Positions 16,750 to 26,591 are shown, counted from the first letter of the stretch. The stretch: DNA of 64,000 nt from an uncultured bacterium (GCA_949297715.1 CASFTJ010000002.1:39112-103111); one strand, 5' to 3'. The notes: generated from the sequence alone by a model not told the origin. A program made the numbers and translations.

Positions 16750-17349
16750 TTATATAGCAAGTGTAGTAGCTTCAATTTCAAGTTCTATTGGCATTTCTTC
16801 GACAACTTCTACTTTTTTAACTTCCTGTTTAACAGCAGGTGCTGATGTTTTTGCAGGTGTTACAGGTTTTGCAGCCTTAACCATCATTAAATCGGGATTT
16901 GCTTTGTAGTTACGATAGTCAGCCATAATCTTGTTAACGAAACGTCTAGTTTCAGCATACGGCGGAACTGCATTGTAACGTTTAACATTTCCCGGCCCTG
17001 CATTGTAAGCTGCAAGTGCCAATTCCATAGAACCGAACATTTTGTACATCATCTTGTAGTACATAATTCCGCCTTTGATGTTATCATTCAAAAGGTACGG
17101 ATTTAATCCCATTCTTTTGGCAGTAGACGGCATTAATTGGAAAACTCCGACGGCCCCGTGGCTGCTTTTTGCTTCGTGTCTGAAACCTGATTCGGTTCTT
17201 GCAATAGACAAAGCAATAGCAGGATCTACTCCCATCTCAAGTGCATGTTTCACAATAGTCGCTTTTACGGTGTTGACATCCGCAGCCTGCGCGGGGGTAT
17301 TGCAAAATATACACGCGAGTGCAAAAGTGATTAGTAATAGTTTTCTCAA
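16750..17349 (-). CDS. Periplasmic lytic transglycosylase (SLT domain)
   Basis: The enzyme cleaves the MurNAc-GlcNAc bond of peptidoglycan to give 1,6-anhydro ends. The 199 residues begin with a signal peptide (MRKLLLITFALACIFCNTPA, then QAADV). The Slt70-like catalytic domain follows, with catalytic Glu53 in ARTESGF, the GVFQLMPSTA motif, and AYNAGPG near residue 112. The tail after residue 150 is Lys/Pro/Val-rich and probably disordered. The start codon is TTG, supported by GAGG eight bases upstream and by the need for the signal sequence. Substrate access from the periplasm is inferred. It is transcribed alone. Confidence 0.92.
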   Translation of the reverse strand: MRKLLLITFALACIFCNTPAQAADVNTVKATIVKHALEMGVDPAIALSIARTESGFRHEAKSSHGAVGVFQLMPSTAKRMGLNPYLLNDNIKGGIMYYKMMYKMFGSMELALAAYNAGPGNVKRYNAVPPYAETRRFVNKIMADYRNYKANPDLMMVKAAKPVTPAKTSAPAVKQEVKKVEVVEEMPIELEIEATTLAI

Positions 17350-17645
17350 AATGTAATCCTCTGGTTGTAAATTGAAAATTCTTGAATAAACTAACCTCTC
17401 TCCTTATTTTTGTTCAAGGTGTTAACCTTCAAGAACTAAATCTTATATACCTATAATATTACAAAAAATTTAAATTTCAAGCCCTTGTTTTTTGAGTGTG
17501 GCGAAAACACTTGTGGGGTGTCGTTATGCAGAATGTTAAGAATGTAAATTCCGTGTCAAGTAAAAGTCAAATTTGTTAAGTTTGTGATAATTTTTTTTTA
17601 TGATAGAATTTTTACAAGGAATTAGAGTTTAAAAAGGAGACATAA
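17350..17645. other. Intergenic region with divergent promoters
   Basis: This 296-base non-coding stretch lies between the minus-strand transglycosylase gene and the plus-strand phosphorylase gene. It holds a small inverted repeat AAGGT-GTTA-ACCTT near 17416-17430 and a plus-strand TAGAAT -10-like element about 35 bases before the phosphorylase gene. A 17-codon frame at 17526 has no family resemblance. I see no RNA gene or known riboswitch. Confidence 0.4.
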
Positions 17646-18449
17646 ATGGAAAATAAAAAGCTTGCAACAATCGGCGTTTTTGGCGGATCAGGATTTTACA
17701 AATTTCTTGAAGATATTGAGGAGGTAAGGATAGAAACCCCTTACGGAATGCCGAGCGACAATCTTTTTATCGGTAAAATCGGGCCTCATAAAGTAGCCTT
17801 TATGCCAAGACACGGAAGAAATCATTCTATTTTGCCTCACCTTTTGAATTACCGAGCAAATGTTTGGGCTATGAAGTCAATCGGGGTTGAAAGAGTAATT
17901 TCTCCTTGTGCTGCCGGAAGCCTTCAAAAACACGTAAAACCCGGAGATTTTGTAATTTGCGATCAGTTTGTGGATTGGACAGACGGAAGAAAATCAACTT
18001 TCTTTGAAGGTCCTATCGTAACTCACCCTTCTGCTGCCGAAACTTATTGCCCTGAACTTAGAAAGCTTGCGATTGAAACAGGTAAAGAAATCGGGCTTAC
18101 TATTCACGAGACCGGAACTGTTGTTGTAATTAACGGGCCCAGATTTTCGACTAAATCGGAATCTAAATTCTTTACAAATCAAGGTTGGGAAGTTATAAAT
18201 ATGACCGCTTTCCCTGAAAATTATCTTGTCAGAGAAATGGATATGTGTCCTTTGAATATTTCATTAATAACCGATTATGATGCGGGGTTAGTCGGGGATG
18301 TTCCGCCTGTTTCTCATCAGGAAGTGACAGAAGTGTTTGCAAATAATCTTGCTAACCTTAAAACATTGCTCTTTAAGATGATTGAAAAAATTCCGGCAGA
18401 ACGCAACAATTGTGTGTGTGCTAAGACTCAAAAAATGTCAAGGTTATAA
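17646..18449 (+). CDS. mtnP: S-methyl-5'-thioadenosine phosphorylase-like purine nucleoside phosphorylase
   Basis: The enzyme phosphorolyses 5'-methylthioadenosine (or a purine nucleoside) to free base and ribose-1-phosphate, recycling by-products of polyamine and SAM metabolism. The 267 residues have the family phosphate/ribose motifs: FGGSGFYKFL at the N-terminus, PRHGRNHSILPHLLNYRANV, SPCAAGSLQ, GPRFSTKSES and the substrate-binding NMTAFPEN. The later DYDAGL replaces the more usual DYD(C/V)W of strict MTAP, so substrate preference is not certain. AAGGAG precedes the ATG. A small yggT gene follows by 22 bases, probably in the same transcript. No methionine-salvage neighbours are present. 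Confidence 0.88.
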   Translation: MENKKLATIGVFGGSGFYKFLEDIEEVRIETPYGMPSDNLFIGKIGPHKVAFMPRHGRNHSILPHLLNYRANVWAMKSIGVERVISPCAAGSLQKHVKPGDFVICDQFVDWTDGRKSTFFEGPIVTHPSAAETYCPELRKLAIETGKEIGLTIHETGTVVVINGPRFSTKSESKFFTNQGWEVINMTAFPENYLVREMDMCPLNISLITDYDAGLVGDVPPVSHQEVTEVFANNLANLKTLLFKMIEKIPAERNNCVCAKTQKMSRL

Positions 18450-18471
18450 ACTCTTATAGGAGGTTAAAAAT

Positions 18472-18741
18472 ATGATAAGAGGCTTAATATTTGGTATAAA
18501 CAATATATTTTTAATTTTCTATATTTTGATATTTACAAGATTATTATTAAGCTGGGTGCCAAGAGTGGATTGGTATAAGCAGCCTTGGAGATTTGTTTAT
18601 CAATCGACAGAACCTTATCTTGCATTGTTCAGGAGATTTATTCCGCCGATTAGGATGATTGATATTTCGCCTATAGTTGCGTTGTTGGTGTTGCAAATTG
18701 TTCAGCAGCTTATAATTTTTGCGCTTTTCCAATTTGTTTAA
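18472..18741 (+). CDS. YggT-family membrane protein
   Basis: The 89 residues form two hydrophobic segments (IFLIFYILIFTRLLLSWVP and PIVALLVLQIVQQLIIFALF) joined by a loop with WYKQPWRFVYQSTEPYLALF, the YggT (YlmG) signature. Cyanobacterial and plastid relatives affect membrane or nucleoid organisation and division, but the biochemical role is unknown. TAGGAGG is ideally placed before the ATG. It is probably co-transcribed with the upstream phosphorylase gene. Confidence 0.88.
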   Translation: MIRGLIFGINNIFLIFYILIFTRLLLSWVPRVDWYKQPWRFVYQSTEPYLALFRRFIPPIRMIDISPIVALLVLQIVQQLIIFALFQFV

Positions 18742-18827
18742 ATCGGTTAATTTGCGGGATTGAGGGCTTTATTCCGTTATCTTAATATATTGTTTTTTTT
18801 TCGAGTTTGGTATAGAGTTTAAATATT

Positions 18828-20168
18828 ATGAAAATAATAATTTTTGGCGCAACAGAGGTGGGATGTCTTCTAGCAACTGAGTTTTTTGAAGACCATGACA
18901 TTACGATAATAGATAAAGAAGAAAATCGCACGGATGAGTTTAATAAGCTTGATATAAGCTTTGTTCAGGGAAATGCTTCGGATCTTGATGTTTTAAATCA
19001 GGCAGATATAAAAAATGCTGATATATTCATAGCTTGTACGGCGATGGATGAGATTAATATTGTAGCTTGTCTTGCAGCAAAAAGGTACGGAAAGATAAGA
19101 ACGATTTGTTTTGTAAGTAAAGAAGAATATAAAAATACACTTACTTATGAAAAAAATGATGATTATTTTACGGATGTTTTCATAGATTATATAATTTGGC
19201 CGGAAGAACTTTTGACGCAGGAAATTTTCAGAATAGTGACGGTGGCGCACGCATTGGATGTAGAAAATTTTGCTGACGGCAGGGCAAGACTTCTTGAGTA
19301 TAAAGTTAAAGAAGGGCTTCCAATAATAGGTCAAAAAATTAAAGACATAGGATTTACCGAAGAAACTTTGATAGTCGGAATTACCAGAGATGGAGATTTG
19401 TTTATACCGAACGGCGAAACCGAGATTTTGGCAGAGGATAAATTAATATTTATGGGAACTTCGCATTCATTAGATATTCTTGCGGGGACTTTTTTCCACG
19501 AGAAGGAATGCGTTAAAAATGTTGCGATAATTGGTGGTGGAAACGTCGGATTAATGCTTGCAAAGAGTTTAGAAACGCTCAAAATTAAAACAAAAGTTAT
19601 AGAAAAAAATCTGGAAAGATGCCATTATTTGGCGGAAGAACTCTGCAATACCTTAGTCATAAACGGCGACGGCACAGATTTGAAGCTTTTGGATGAAGAA
19701 GATATAGGATCTTCGGATGTTGTGATAAGTGTTACGAATAATGATGAAAGAAATCTGCTTTGTTCGCTTCTTGCGAAACAATTAGGGGTTAAAAGAGTAA
19801 TAGCAAGAGTTTCAAAAGTTTTAAATATTCCTTTGTTTGAAAAAGTCGGAATAGATATTGCGATATCTCCTAAAAATTCTGCGTTGAACGAGGTAAGGAA
19901 TGATTTGCAGGAAAATGATGTTGATATTCTTGCAACAGTAGAGCAGGGACAGGGTGAAGTTCTTGAGATCGGAGTTCTGCCTGAATTTAGCTGCAGGAAA
20001 ATTATGGACTTAAATCTTCCAAAGCGTGCAATTATCGGGGTAATTCAAAGAAAAAATGCTGTGATTATACCGAAGGGTGATACGGAACTTCGTTCCGGCG
20101 ATGTATTGATAATATTTACGCAGGCGGAAGATGCTCCTGAAATTAAGAAATTCTTTAAGGTGAAATAG
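18828..20168 (+). CDS. trkA: Trk potassium uptake regulatory protein TrkA
   Basis: TrkA is the cytosolic NAD(H)/ATP-binding gating subunit of the Trk K+ channel. The 446 residues contain two RCK halves in tandem: nucleotide-binding domains with IFGATEVGCLLATEF at the N-terminus and IIGGGNVGLMLAKSL near residue 227, each followed by a TrkA_C ligand domain (ending LIFMGTSHS and LIIFTQAED). The trkH gene starts one base after the stop, so the pair is one operon encoding a complete uptake system. Confidence 0.95.
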   Translation: MKIIIFGATEVGCLLATEFFEDHDITIIDKEENRTDEFNKLDISFVQGNASDLDVLNQADIKNADIFIACTAMDEINIVACLAAKRYGKIRTICFVSKEEYKNTLTYEKNDDYFTDVFIDYIIWPEELLTQEIFRIVTVAHALDVENFADGRARLLEYKVKEGLPIIGQKIKDIGFTEETLIVGITRDGDLFIPNGETEILAEDKLIFMGTSHSLDILAGTFFHEKECVKNVAIIGGGNVGLMLAKSLETLKIKTKVIEKNLERCHYLAEELCNTLVINGDGTDLKLLDEEDIGSSDVVISVTNNDERNLLCSLLAKQLGVKRVIARVSKVLNIPLFEKVGIDIAISPKNSALNEVRNDLQENDVDILATVEQGQGEVLEIGVLPEFSCRKIMDLNLPKRAIIGVIQRKNAVIIPKGDTELRSGDVLIIFTQAEDAPEIKKFFKVK

Positions 20169-20169
20169 T

Positions 20170-21642
20170 ATGCGCTTAAGTTATCTTGCAAACGCACTTG
20201 GTATAATTCTTAAATATATTGGTCTAGTTATATTAATACCGATTTTGGTTGCTGTTATATACAAAGATTATTTTTCTATTTATCCGTTTTTAATTTCAGG
20301 GGTTGTTGCAATTGTAGTAGGTTATATTTTAAGAAGATTTATAAAAGATCCATCATCAGAAGAAAATCTAAACGATATAAAAAAATCAGAAGCTCTTTTT
20401 ATTGTGGCATTTTCATGGATTTTATTCGGAATTATTTCAGGGCTTCCGTATTTATTTTATGGGTTGACTCCAACGGACGCAATGTTTGAGTCAGTTTCAG
20501 GAATAACAACAACAGGGGCGACAATCCTTACAAGTTATGATTATCCGGCGGCATTTTTCTTTTGGCGCTCATTGTCCCAGTGGTTGGGCGGTTTGGGAAT
20601 AATCGTGTTGTTTATAGCGATTTTGCCACAATTTGCGGTTGCAGGTCGTCAGATGTTTTTTGCGGAGGCTCCGGGACCGACAGAGGATAAGATTACTCCC
20701 AGAATCCGTAATACGGCAGGGGCTTTGTGGAAAATTTATGCAGGGCTGACTTTTATAGAAGTTATATTGCTACATTTCACCGGAATGCCTTGGTTTGATT
20801 GTGTATGTAATTCGCTTTCAACTCTTGCAGCGGGTGGATTTTCACCAAATTCAATGAGTATTGCTGGGTACAATTCTGAGGCTGCAATTTGGATTACAAC
20901 ATTTTTTATGTTTTTGGCAGGAGCAAGTTTTGTTCTTCAATATAAAATTATTGTTCAAAGAAAACCTTCATTAATTTTCAAAAATGAAGAATTTAAAGTT
21001 TATACTGGAATGATACTGGTAATGTCATTGTTAATAGCAGCCGCACTTTATTTCAATGATGGTTACAGTATAAAAGATGGGATTATGCACGGACTTTATC
21101 AGGTAATAAGTATAACAACATCAACCGGAAGTTCAAGTGTAGATTTTGCTCAATGGAGTTTTGTTCCGCAGGTACTTTTGTTTGCTGTAATGTTTATGGG
21201 TTCTTGCGCGAGTTCTGCAGGCGGCGGTATTAAAATGGTCAGATGGATGCTTGTATATAAGTCTATGAAAAATGCGATTACAAAAGTATTACATCCGAAT
21301 GCAATTTTGAATGTTAAAGTGGATAATGCAATTGTGCCTCATGAAATTTTAAATCAGACTGTTGTTTTTGTGTTCTTTTATTTTCTATGTTTTGCAGTTG
21401 GTGCATTTTTAATTGCCGTTATAGAACACAGTGTAACAATAGGATTGACGGGTTCAATTACAGCACTTGGCAATATTGGACCAGGGTTAGGAAGTGTTAT
21501 AGGTCCTATGGGATCTTTTAGTAATACGCACGAAGCAACTAAAATTATTATGATAATATCAATGCTGGTCGGCAGGCTTGAAATTGTGCCGTTTTTAGTA
21601 ATGTTCCAAAGAGAGTTTTGGTCATTCAAACGTCAGGCTTAA
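20170..21642 (+). CDS. trkH: Trk potassium channel subunit TrkH
   Basis: This is the pore subunit of the Trk K+ uptake system in the inner membrane. The 490 residues contain four repeated M1-P-M2 units. Selectivity-filter loops are visible as SGITTTGATIL, STLAAGGFSPNS, TSTGSSSVDF and LGNIGPGLGSV, each with the conserved Gly. The trkA gene lies one base upstream, and AAGG precedes the ATG inside the trkA end. The C-terminal phrase GRLEIVPFLVMF is typical of TrkH/KtrB. Na+ coupling or dependence cannot be judged. Confidence 0.95.
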   Translation: MRLSYLANALGIILKYIGLVILIPILVAVIYKDYFSIYPFLISGVVAIVVGYILRRFIKDPSSEENLNDIKKSEALFIVAFSWILFGIISGLPYLFYGLTPTDAMFESVSGITTTGATILTSYDYPAAFFFWRSLSQWLGGLGIIVLFIAILPQFAVAGRQMFFAEAPGPTEDKITPRIRNTAGALWKIYAGLTFIEVILLHFTGMPWFDCVCNSLSTLAAGGFSPNSMSIAGYNSEAAIWITTFFMFLAGASFVLQYKIIVQRKPSLIFKNEEFKVYTGMILVMSLLIAAALYFNDGYSIKDGIMHGLYQVISITTSTGSSSVDFAQWSFVPQVLLFAVMFMGSCASSAGGGIKMVRWMLVYKSMKNAITKVLHPNAILNVKVDNAIVPHEILNQTVVFVFFYFLCFAVGAFLIAVIEHSVTIGLTGSITALGNIGPGLGSVIGPMGSFSNTHEATKIIMIISMLVGRLEIVPFLVMFQREFWSFKRQA

Positions 21643-21773
21643 AATATTTTTTAGTTTTATTTTATAGAATTTTGAGAATATTTTTAAAAGATAATCTTTA
21701 TAAATGATTAAAATGAACAAATCCTGTAATAAAATCGTTTACTAGATGAACAAAGGTTTTGAGGAATTTTTAA

Positions 21774-23231
21774 TTGAAAGTTTCCGTTAAAATAAAAATA
21801 TTTTTGATAGTTACAGGCTTATTAATATCATTTACCCCTGTATTTTCTGCAGAAGTTGCAGCTGTACAAAAGGGGATGGTTTTGTCGCTGGAGGATTGTA
21901 TTGAAATTGCATTAAAGAATAGCCCGAATATTAAAAAATCAAGATATAATTACAGGTTAAGCAAGACTGATGTAAATATTGCCAAATCCGATTTTTTCCC
22001 GACGTTGAATTTAAGTACAGGGCTTGATTATAATGACAGCCATTCAAGATATAGCGATATTAATAACAATTATTATAACGCTCAAGCCTCAATAAATCAG
22101 ATGATATGGAATTTTGGAAAAACTAATGCAAGAATTAAAATGCAGAAGTTTAATATGATATCATCTCAGTTCAGTTTTGATAATACTGTATTGTCGACCA
22201 TTTATACCGTAAAAAACAATTATTATGCAGTGTTGGCGGCAAAGGCAGCGATGGATGTAAATAGGGCAAATGTTCAGATTAATGAGAGAAATTACCAGAG
22301 GACGAAGGCGTATTTTGACGAGGGGATAAGATCAAGAATTGATCTGGTTAATGCAGAAGTATATTTAAGCGATTCAAAAGTATCGCTTGTGCGGTCGGAA
22401 AACCAGTTTAAGAATGCGATGGTAAAGCTTAACAATTCAATGTACATAGCTTATGCACCTGAATACGAAATTAAAAATACCGAAACATTTAACTTTAAGC
22501 GGAATGAGATTCCTGTAAATCTTGAAAAAATTTCGGAAAAAGCAGATTTAAGCAAATTGCCTGAAAATGTATCAGATGCAACATTAACTTCTTCGGTTGA
22601 AAAACTTAATGTAATGGAGAATTTTCAATTTGATCCGTTTCCTTACACTTTTGAGAAGGCGGTAGAAATAGCGATAGATAACAGACCTGATTTAAAGGCT
22701 TATGAAAATACATTGAAAGCAATGAAGCAATCACTTTTATATATCAAACGTCAGTATTATCCGACATTATCAGGAACTGCGGGATATTCATTAAGGGATG
22801 CAAAATATAGTACAAATTCATTTAATATGGGAATTACTTTAAACACTTCATTAAACATAATGAGTCAGAAAAATCAGGTAGATGCCGGAAAAATTCAGGT
22901 AGAACTTGCGCAAAACGAAATTGACTTATTAAAGCAGAATATATATTTTGAAGTTCAAGCAGCTTATATAGATATGATTCAATTGGAAAAACAAATTCCT
23001 TTGTTAGCAGTAAAAGTAAAGCAAACATTGGAAAATTTAGAACTTGCGGATGGGCGTTATTTTGTCGGAATAGGCGATTATATAGAGCTTCAGGATGCAA
23101 AAGTTAATTATAACAATGCACAGCAGGCTTATGTTCAAGCGGTATATAATTATAATGTAGCCAGAGCCGCTCTTGAGCAGTCAATGGCAATGAAACCGAA
23201 TGTAAAAATTAATATTGAGGATAAGGACTAA
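21774..23231 (+). CDS. TolC-family outer-membrane efflux protein
   Basis: TolC-type proteins form trimeric beta-barrel and alpha-helical tunnels across the outer membrane for type I secretion and tripartite efflux. The 485 residues begin with a signal peptide (VKIKIFLIVTGLLISFTPVF, then SAEV) and contain two OEP repeats with typical openings, LSLEDCIEIALKNSPNIKKS and YTFEKAVEIAIDNRPDLKAY. The start codon is TTG, with GAGGAA in front; any later ATG would remove the signal peptide. The stop overlaps the next gene's ATG by one base (TAATG), linking it to macA and macB. This is direct evidence for an outer membrane. Confidence 0.92.
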   Translation: MKVSVKIKIFLIVTGLLISFTPVFSAEVAAVQKGMVLSLEDCIEIALKNSPNIKKSRYNYRLSKTDVNIAKSDFFPTLNLSTGLDYNDSHSRYSDINNNYYNAQASINQMIWNFGKTNARIKMQKFNMISSQFSFDNTVLSTIYTVKNNYYAVLAAKAAMDVNRANVQINERNYQRTKAYFDEGIRSRIDLVNAEVYLSDSKVSLVRSENQFKNAMVKLNNSMYIAYAPEYEIKNTETFNFKRNEIPVNLEKISEKADLSKLPENVSDATLTSSVEKLNVMENFQFDPFPYTFEKAVEIAIDNRPDLKAYENTLKAMKQSLLYIKRQYYPTLSGTAGYSLRDAKYSTNSFNMGITLNTSLNIMSQKNQVDAGKIQVELAQNEIDLLKQNIYFEVQAAYIDMIQLEKQIPLLAVKVKQTLENLELADGRYFVGIGDYIELQDAKVNYNNAQQAYVQAVYNYNVARAALEQSMAMKPNVKINIEDKD

Positions 23232-24403
23232 TGGAAATTAAACAATTTTTCACAAAGCGATATATATTGACAGGAGCGGTGCTTTTGGGAGTGATACTTA
23301 GTGTAGCAGGTTATGTAGCGGTAAAAAATAAAGTAAGATATATAACAAAGCCATTGAAGCGTTGTACAATTACAGAAATCGTAGAGGCTTCAGGCACAAT
23401 AAATCCTGTAAATACTGTAAGTGTAGGTTCAACGGTATCAGGTTTGATAAAAGAGATTTATGTTGATTTTAACTCAGAGGTCAAAAAAGGCCAGTTGATG
23501 GCGCAGATTGACCCTGCCAATTTCGAAGCAACCGTACAGCAAAATCAGGCACAAATCGCAAATGCCCAGGCTAATCTGGCAAAACTTCAAGCCGTAATGG
23601 ATTATGATTATAAAATGTATATAAGATACAAAAATCTATATGCAAAAAATTTCGTAGCGAAAAGCGAATTAGACCAGGCAGAGAGCACATACAAATCGGA
23701 TCTTGCACAGATAAATTCGGCCAAAGCACAAATAACTCAATATCAAGCAACATTAAAAACTGCACTTACAAACCTTGGCTATACCAAAATAATAGCCCCT
23801 GTAGACGGGACGGTAATTTCAAGAGAAATAGACCTAGGTCAGCCTGTTGCCGCAAGTTTTCAAGCACCGGAACTTTTCACAATAGCGCAGGATTTAACCC
23901 AGATGCAAATTGAAGTAAATGTATCTGAAGCAGATATCGGAAAAGTTAAAGAAGGACAGGATGTTACATACACTCTAGACGGTTATGCGGATAGTCTTTT
24001 TACAGGTAAAGTTACTCAGGTAAGACTTGCCTCCACCACAACAAGCAACGTTGTTACTTATTCGGTAATAGTTGGTGTTAAAAACGAAGATTTAAAACTT
24101 AAGCCAGGAATGACTGCAAATGTTTCAATTATTACGAATAAGCGTGAAAATGTACTTTGTCTACCAAATATGGCAATGAAATTTACTCCTTCAACCGACG
24201 GTACAAAATATGAAAAACAAGGAATATGGCTTTTAGAAAAAAATAAACCGGTAAGACATGAAATTAAAACAGGTGCAGGCGATGATGATTTTACTGAACT
24301 TATATCTGATGATATAAAAGAAAACGATTTGATAATTACAGGTATCAAAGGTAAGTCCAAAACAGCATCCAAAAATGCTCCACGTCGTCGCGGAATGTTT
24401 TAA
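23231..24403 (+). CDS. macA: MacA-like periplasmic adaptor of an ABC exporter
   Basis: Membrane-fusion adaptors bridge the inner-membrane ABC transporter and TolC. The 390 residues start with a cytoplasmic tail and one membrane helix (YILTGAVLLGVILSVAGYVA). Next come the lipoyl half EASGTINPVNTVSVGSTVSG, a coiled-coil hairpin rich in Gln and Ala (residues about 105-180), the second lipoyl half IIAPVDGTVISREIDLGQPV, and a beta-barrel domain with GMTANVSIITNKRENVLCLP. The tail is basic (RRRGMF). The gene overlaps the tolC-like gene by one base and is 10 bases before the ATPase gene. Confidence 0.9.
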   Translation: MEIKQFFTKRYILTGAVLLGVILSVAGYVAVKNKVRYITKPLKRCTITEIVEASGTINPVNTVSVGSTVSGLIKEIYVDFNSEVKKGQLMAQIDPANFEATVQQNQAQIANAQANLAKLQAVMDYDYKMYIRYKNLYAKNFVAKSELDQAESTYKSDLAQINSAKAQITQYQATLKTALTNLGYTKIIAPVDGTVISREIDLGQPVAASFQAPELFTIAQDLTQMQIEVNVSEADIGKVKEGQDVTYTLDGYADSLFTGKVTQVRLASTTTSNVVTYSVIVGVKNEDLKLKPGMTANVSIITNKRENVLCLPNMAMKFTPSTDGTKYEKQGIWLLEKNKPVRHEIKTGAGDDDFTELISDDIKENDLIITGIKGKSKTASKNAPRRRGMF

Positions 24404-24413
24404 AGGAATAAAA

Positions 24414-25118
24414 ATGGCACTAATAGAAGTAAAAGATGCGATAAAAACATATCAAACAGGCGAGGACAGCTTTAATGCACTTAATTGTGTATCATTAAGT
24501 GTTGAAGAAGGGGAGTTTGTCGCAATTATGGGCGCTTCAGGCTCCGGCAAATCAACATTTATGAATATGCTTGGAACTCTTGATAAGCCGAATTCGGGAA
24601 GTTACTATCTTGATGGGATTGATATGCTTAATCTTACACCAAATGAGGTTGCCGAAATACGTAATGTAAAAATGGGTTTTGTATTTCAGGGATTTAACCT
24701 TATTGCAAGGACAACAGCCCTTGAAAATGTGGAACTTCCGATGATATATAAGGGAATTCCCGAAGAAGAACGGATTGAGCGAGCCAAAGCTGCATTAAAA
24801 ATAGTCGGACTTGAGGCAAGAGAAGATCATATGCCGAATCAAATGTCAGGCGGTCAGCAGCAGCGTGTGGCGATTGCCCGAGCAATAATTAACGATCCGC
24901 CGCTAATTTTGGCAGATGAGCCTACAGGTAATCTTGATACCAAAACGAGTATTGAGGTTATGGAATTTTTTGTTAAATTAAACGAAAAGACAGGCAAAAC
25001 AATAATTCTGGTTACTCACGAACCTGATATTGCGGAATATTGTAAACGGGTTGTAAGATTTAAAGACGGGAATATAATTTCGGATGAAATTAACAAAAAT
25101 CGCAAGTTATGCGGATAA
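24414..25118 (+). CDS. MacB-type ABC transporter ATPase
   Basis: This is the nucleotide-binding subunit of a MacB/LolD-class exporter. The 234 residues show Walker [10 protein letters not shown], the Q-loop in FVFQGFNLI, the ABC signature [14 protein letters not shown], Walker [13 protein letters not shown] and the H-loop in VTHEPD. The ATG at 24414 has AGGAA in front; an upstream in-frame start at 24375 would overlap macA and lacks a site. In E. coli MacB the ATPase and permease are fused; here they are separate genes nine bases apart, as in many Gram-positive and cyanobacterial systems. Confidence 0.93.
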   Translation: MALIEVKDAIKTYQTGEDSFNALNCVSLSVEEGEFVAIMGASGSGKSTFMNMLGTLDKPNSGSYYLDGIDMLNLTPNEVAEIRNVKMGFVFQGFNLIARTTALENVELPMIYKGIPEEERIERAKAALKIVGLEAREDHMPNQMSGGQQQRVAIARAIINDPPLILADEPTGNLDTKTSIEVMEFFVKLNEKTGKTIILVTHEPDIAEYCKRVVRFKDGNIISDEINKNRKLCG

Positions 25119-25127
25119 GGACAATAT

Positions 25128-26357
25128 ATGATAGATTTCAAATCAACATTAAAAATGGCAATAGTATCATTAAAGATAAACCGTATGCGCTCAATGTTGA
25201 CATCATTGGGTATAATAATCGGTGTAAGTGCGGTTATTATAATGCTTGCGGTGGGTTCAGGCGCAAGTGAGAGAATTGCCAAGGATATGGAATCAATGGG
25301 AAGTAATCTTCTTATGATACGTTCAAGCTCCGCAACGACAAGCGGGGTTAGAATGGGATCCGGTACAAAGCCCTCTCTTACGTTGAAGGACGCTGAAGTT
25401 ATTGAATCAAATGCGGCAGGGGTTTTGGCGGTTGCGCCATACTCAAGTGCAAGCGCCCAGCTTACCTACGGGAACCAGAACTGGGCGACTACTGTTGCGG
25501 GAACAACTGCTTCGTATCTTTTTATAAGAAATTATGAAATTATAGATGGGCGCAACTTTATACCTGTTGATATCAAAAACAGCACAAAAGTTGCGATTAT
25601 CGGGAACACCGTTGCGACCGAACTTTTTGGAGATATGAACCCGATAAATAAAACAATGCGAATAGGTAATGTGCCTTTTAAAATAATCGGGCTTTTGAAA
25701 ACAAAAGGTGAAAGCGGAATGGGAATGGATCAGGATGATCTTGTGTTTATTCCGATAACAACCGCTCAGAAAAAGGTTTTCGGGACGGATTTTCCGGGAA
25801 GCGTTAAGATGATAAATGTGAAAGCTCAAAGTGATGAAACTTTAACGATTGCTTCTGATGATATAACGGAAATTCTTCGCCGCCGCCATAATATCGGCAA
25901 AAATCAAGAAGATGATTTTGAAATCAGAAATTTAGCGGAAATGCAGGAAACAATAAAATCTTCGGCTCAAACAATGTCGCTTTTATTAGGTGCGATTGCC
26001 TCAGTTTCACTTCTTGTCGGCGGAATCGGGATTATGAATATTATGCTTGTGTCGGTCACAGAAAGAACTAAAGAAATAGGTATTCGTATGGCAATCGGGG
26101 CAAAAGCTTCCGATATCAGAATTCAATTCTTGATAGAATCCTTTTTGCTTTCAATAATAGGAGGACTTATCGGGGTAGTTATAGGAGTTGGCGGGGCAGA
26201 ACTTTTACATCTTTTGGCAGGCATGTCAATTTCAATTTCAACTTTTTCAATAATTCTTTCTTTGGGATTTTCAGGCGCAATTGGAGTTTTGTTCGGGTAT
26301 TATCCGGCATACAAAGCTTCCCTTTTAAATCCGATTGAAGCTTTAAGATATGAATAA
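25128..26357 (+). CDS. MacB-type ABC transporter permease (FtsX-like)
   Basis: The 409 residues have the MacB permease layout. There is one N-terminal membrane helix after SLKINRMRSMLTSLGIIIGV, a periplasmic MacB_PCD domain from about residue 50 to 280, and three C-terminal helices in an FtsX domain with GGIGIMNIMLVSVTERTKEI and IGIRMAIGAKASDI. The ending NPIEALRYE is a hallmark. With the ATPase, MacA and TolC-like genes it completes a tripartite mechanotransmission-type exporter across the whole envelope. The substrate (peptide, lipid, antibiotic or pilin-linked) is not indicated by sequence. Confidence 0.93.
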   Translation: MIDFKSTLKMAIVSLKINRMRSMLTSLGIIIGVSAVIIMLAVGSGASERIAKDMESMGSNLLMIRSSSATTSGVRMGSGTKPSLTLKDAEVIESNAAGVLAVAPYSSASAQLTYGNQNWATTVAGTTASYLFIRNYEIIDGRNFIPVDIKNSTKVAIIGNTVATELFGDMNPINKTMRIGNVPFKIIGLLKTKGESGMGMDQDDLVFIPITTAQKKVFGTDFPGSVKMINVKAQSDETLTIASDDITEILRRRHNIGKNQEDDFEIRNLAEMQETIKSSAQTMSLLLGAIASVSLLVGGIGIMNIMLVSVTERTKEIGIRMAIGAKASDIRIQFLIESFLLSIIGGLIGVVIGVGGAELLHLLAGMSISISTFSIILSLGFSGAIGVLFGYYPAYKASLLNPIEALRYE

Positions 26358-26475
26358 TATAAAAATGTAACTCAATATAAATATTTTAAATTTCTTGCGC
26401 AGAGTTTTGTTGTTGTATTATAATAAAGAAAATTATTTATTTTTGTAAGTTTATTTGCCAAGAGGTATTAAAAAG

Positions 26476-26574
26476 ATGGAATATAATGTAATTTGTATTA
26501 AATGGGGTAATAAATTCGGATCTGTTGTTGTAAAACAGCTTAACTTGATAAATATGGTGAGTTTTAGTTTTTAA
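26476..26574 (+). pseudogene. Short remnant resembling the N-terminus of a glycosyltransferase
   Basis: A 32-codon frame with AGAGG before its ATG encodes MEYNVICIKWGNKFG, which I recognise as resembling the start of a group of bacterial glycosyltransferase-like proteins that begin 'VICIKWG.KYG..YVN.LY.MV'. The reading stops after about 32 residues instead of continuing. It sits directly before a GT8 glycosyltransferase gene, in a 234-base gap after the exporter operon. It may be a decayed paralogue or a real small peptide. Confidence 0.4.
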
Positions 26575-26591
26575 GGATTGGTCGGTGTTGA

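Noticed and set aside
16688..16909. 73-codon plus-strand frame after the M20 peptidase
   Set aside because: It begins inside a terminator stem and runs antisense to the lytic transglycosylase.
17526..17579. 17-codon plus-strand frame before the phosphorylase gene
   Set aside because: Too short to support, with no recognisable peptide and no clear reason to be translated.
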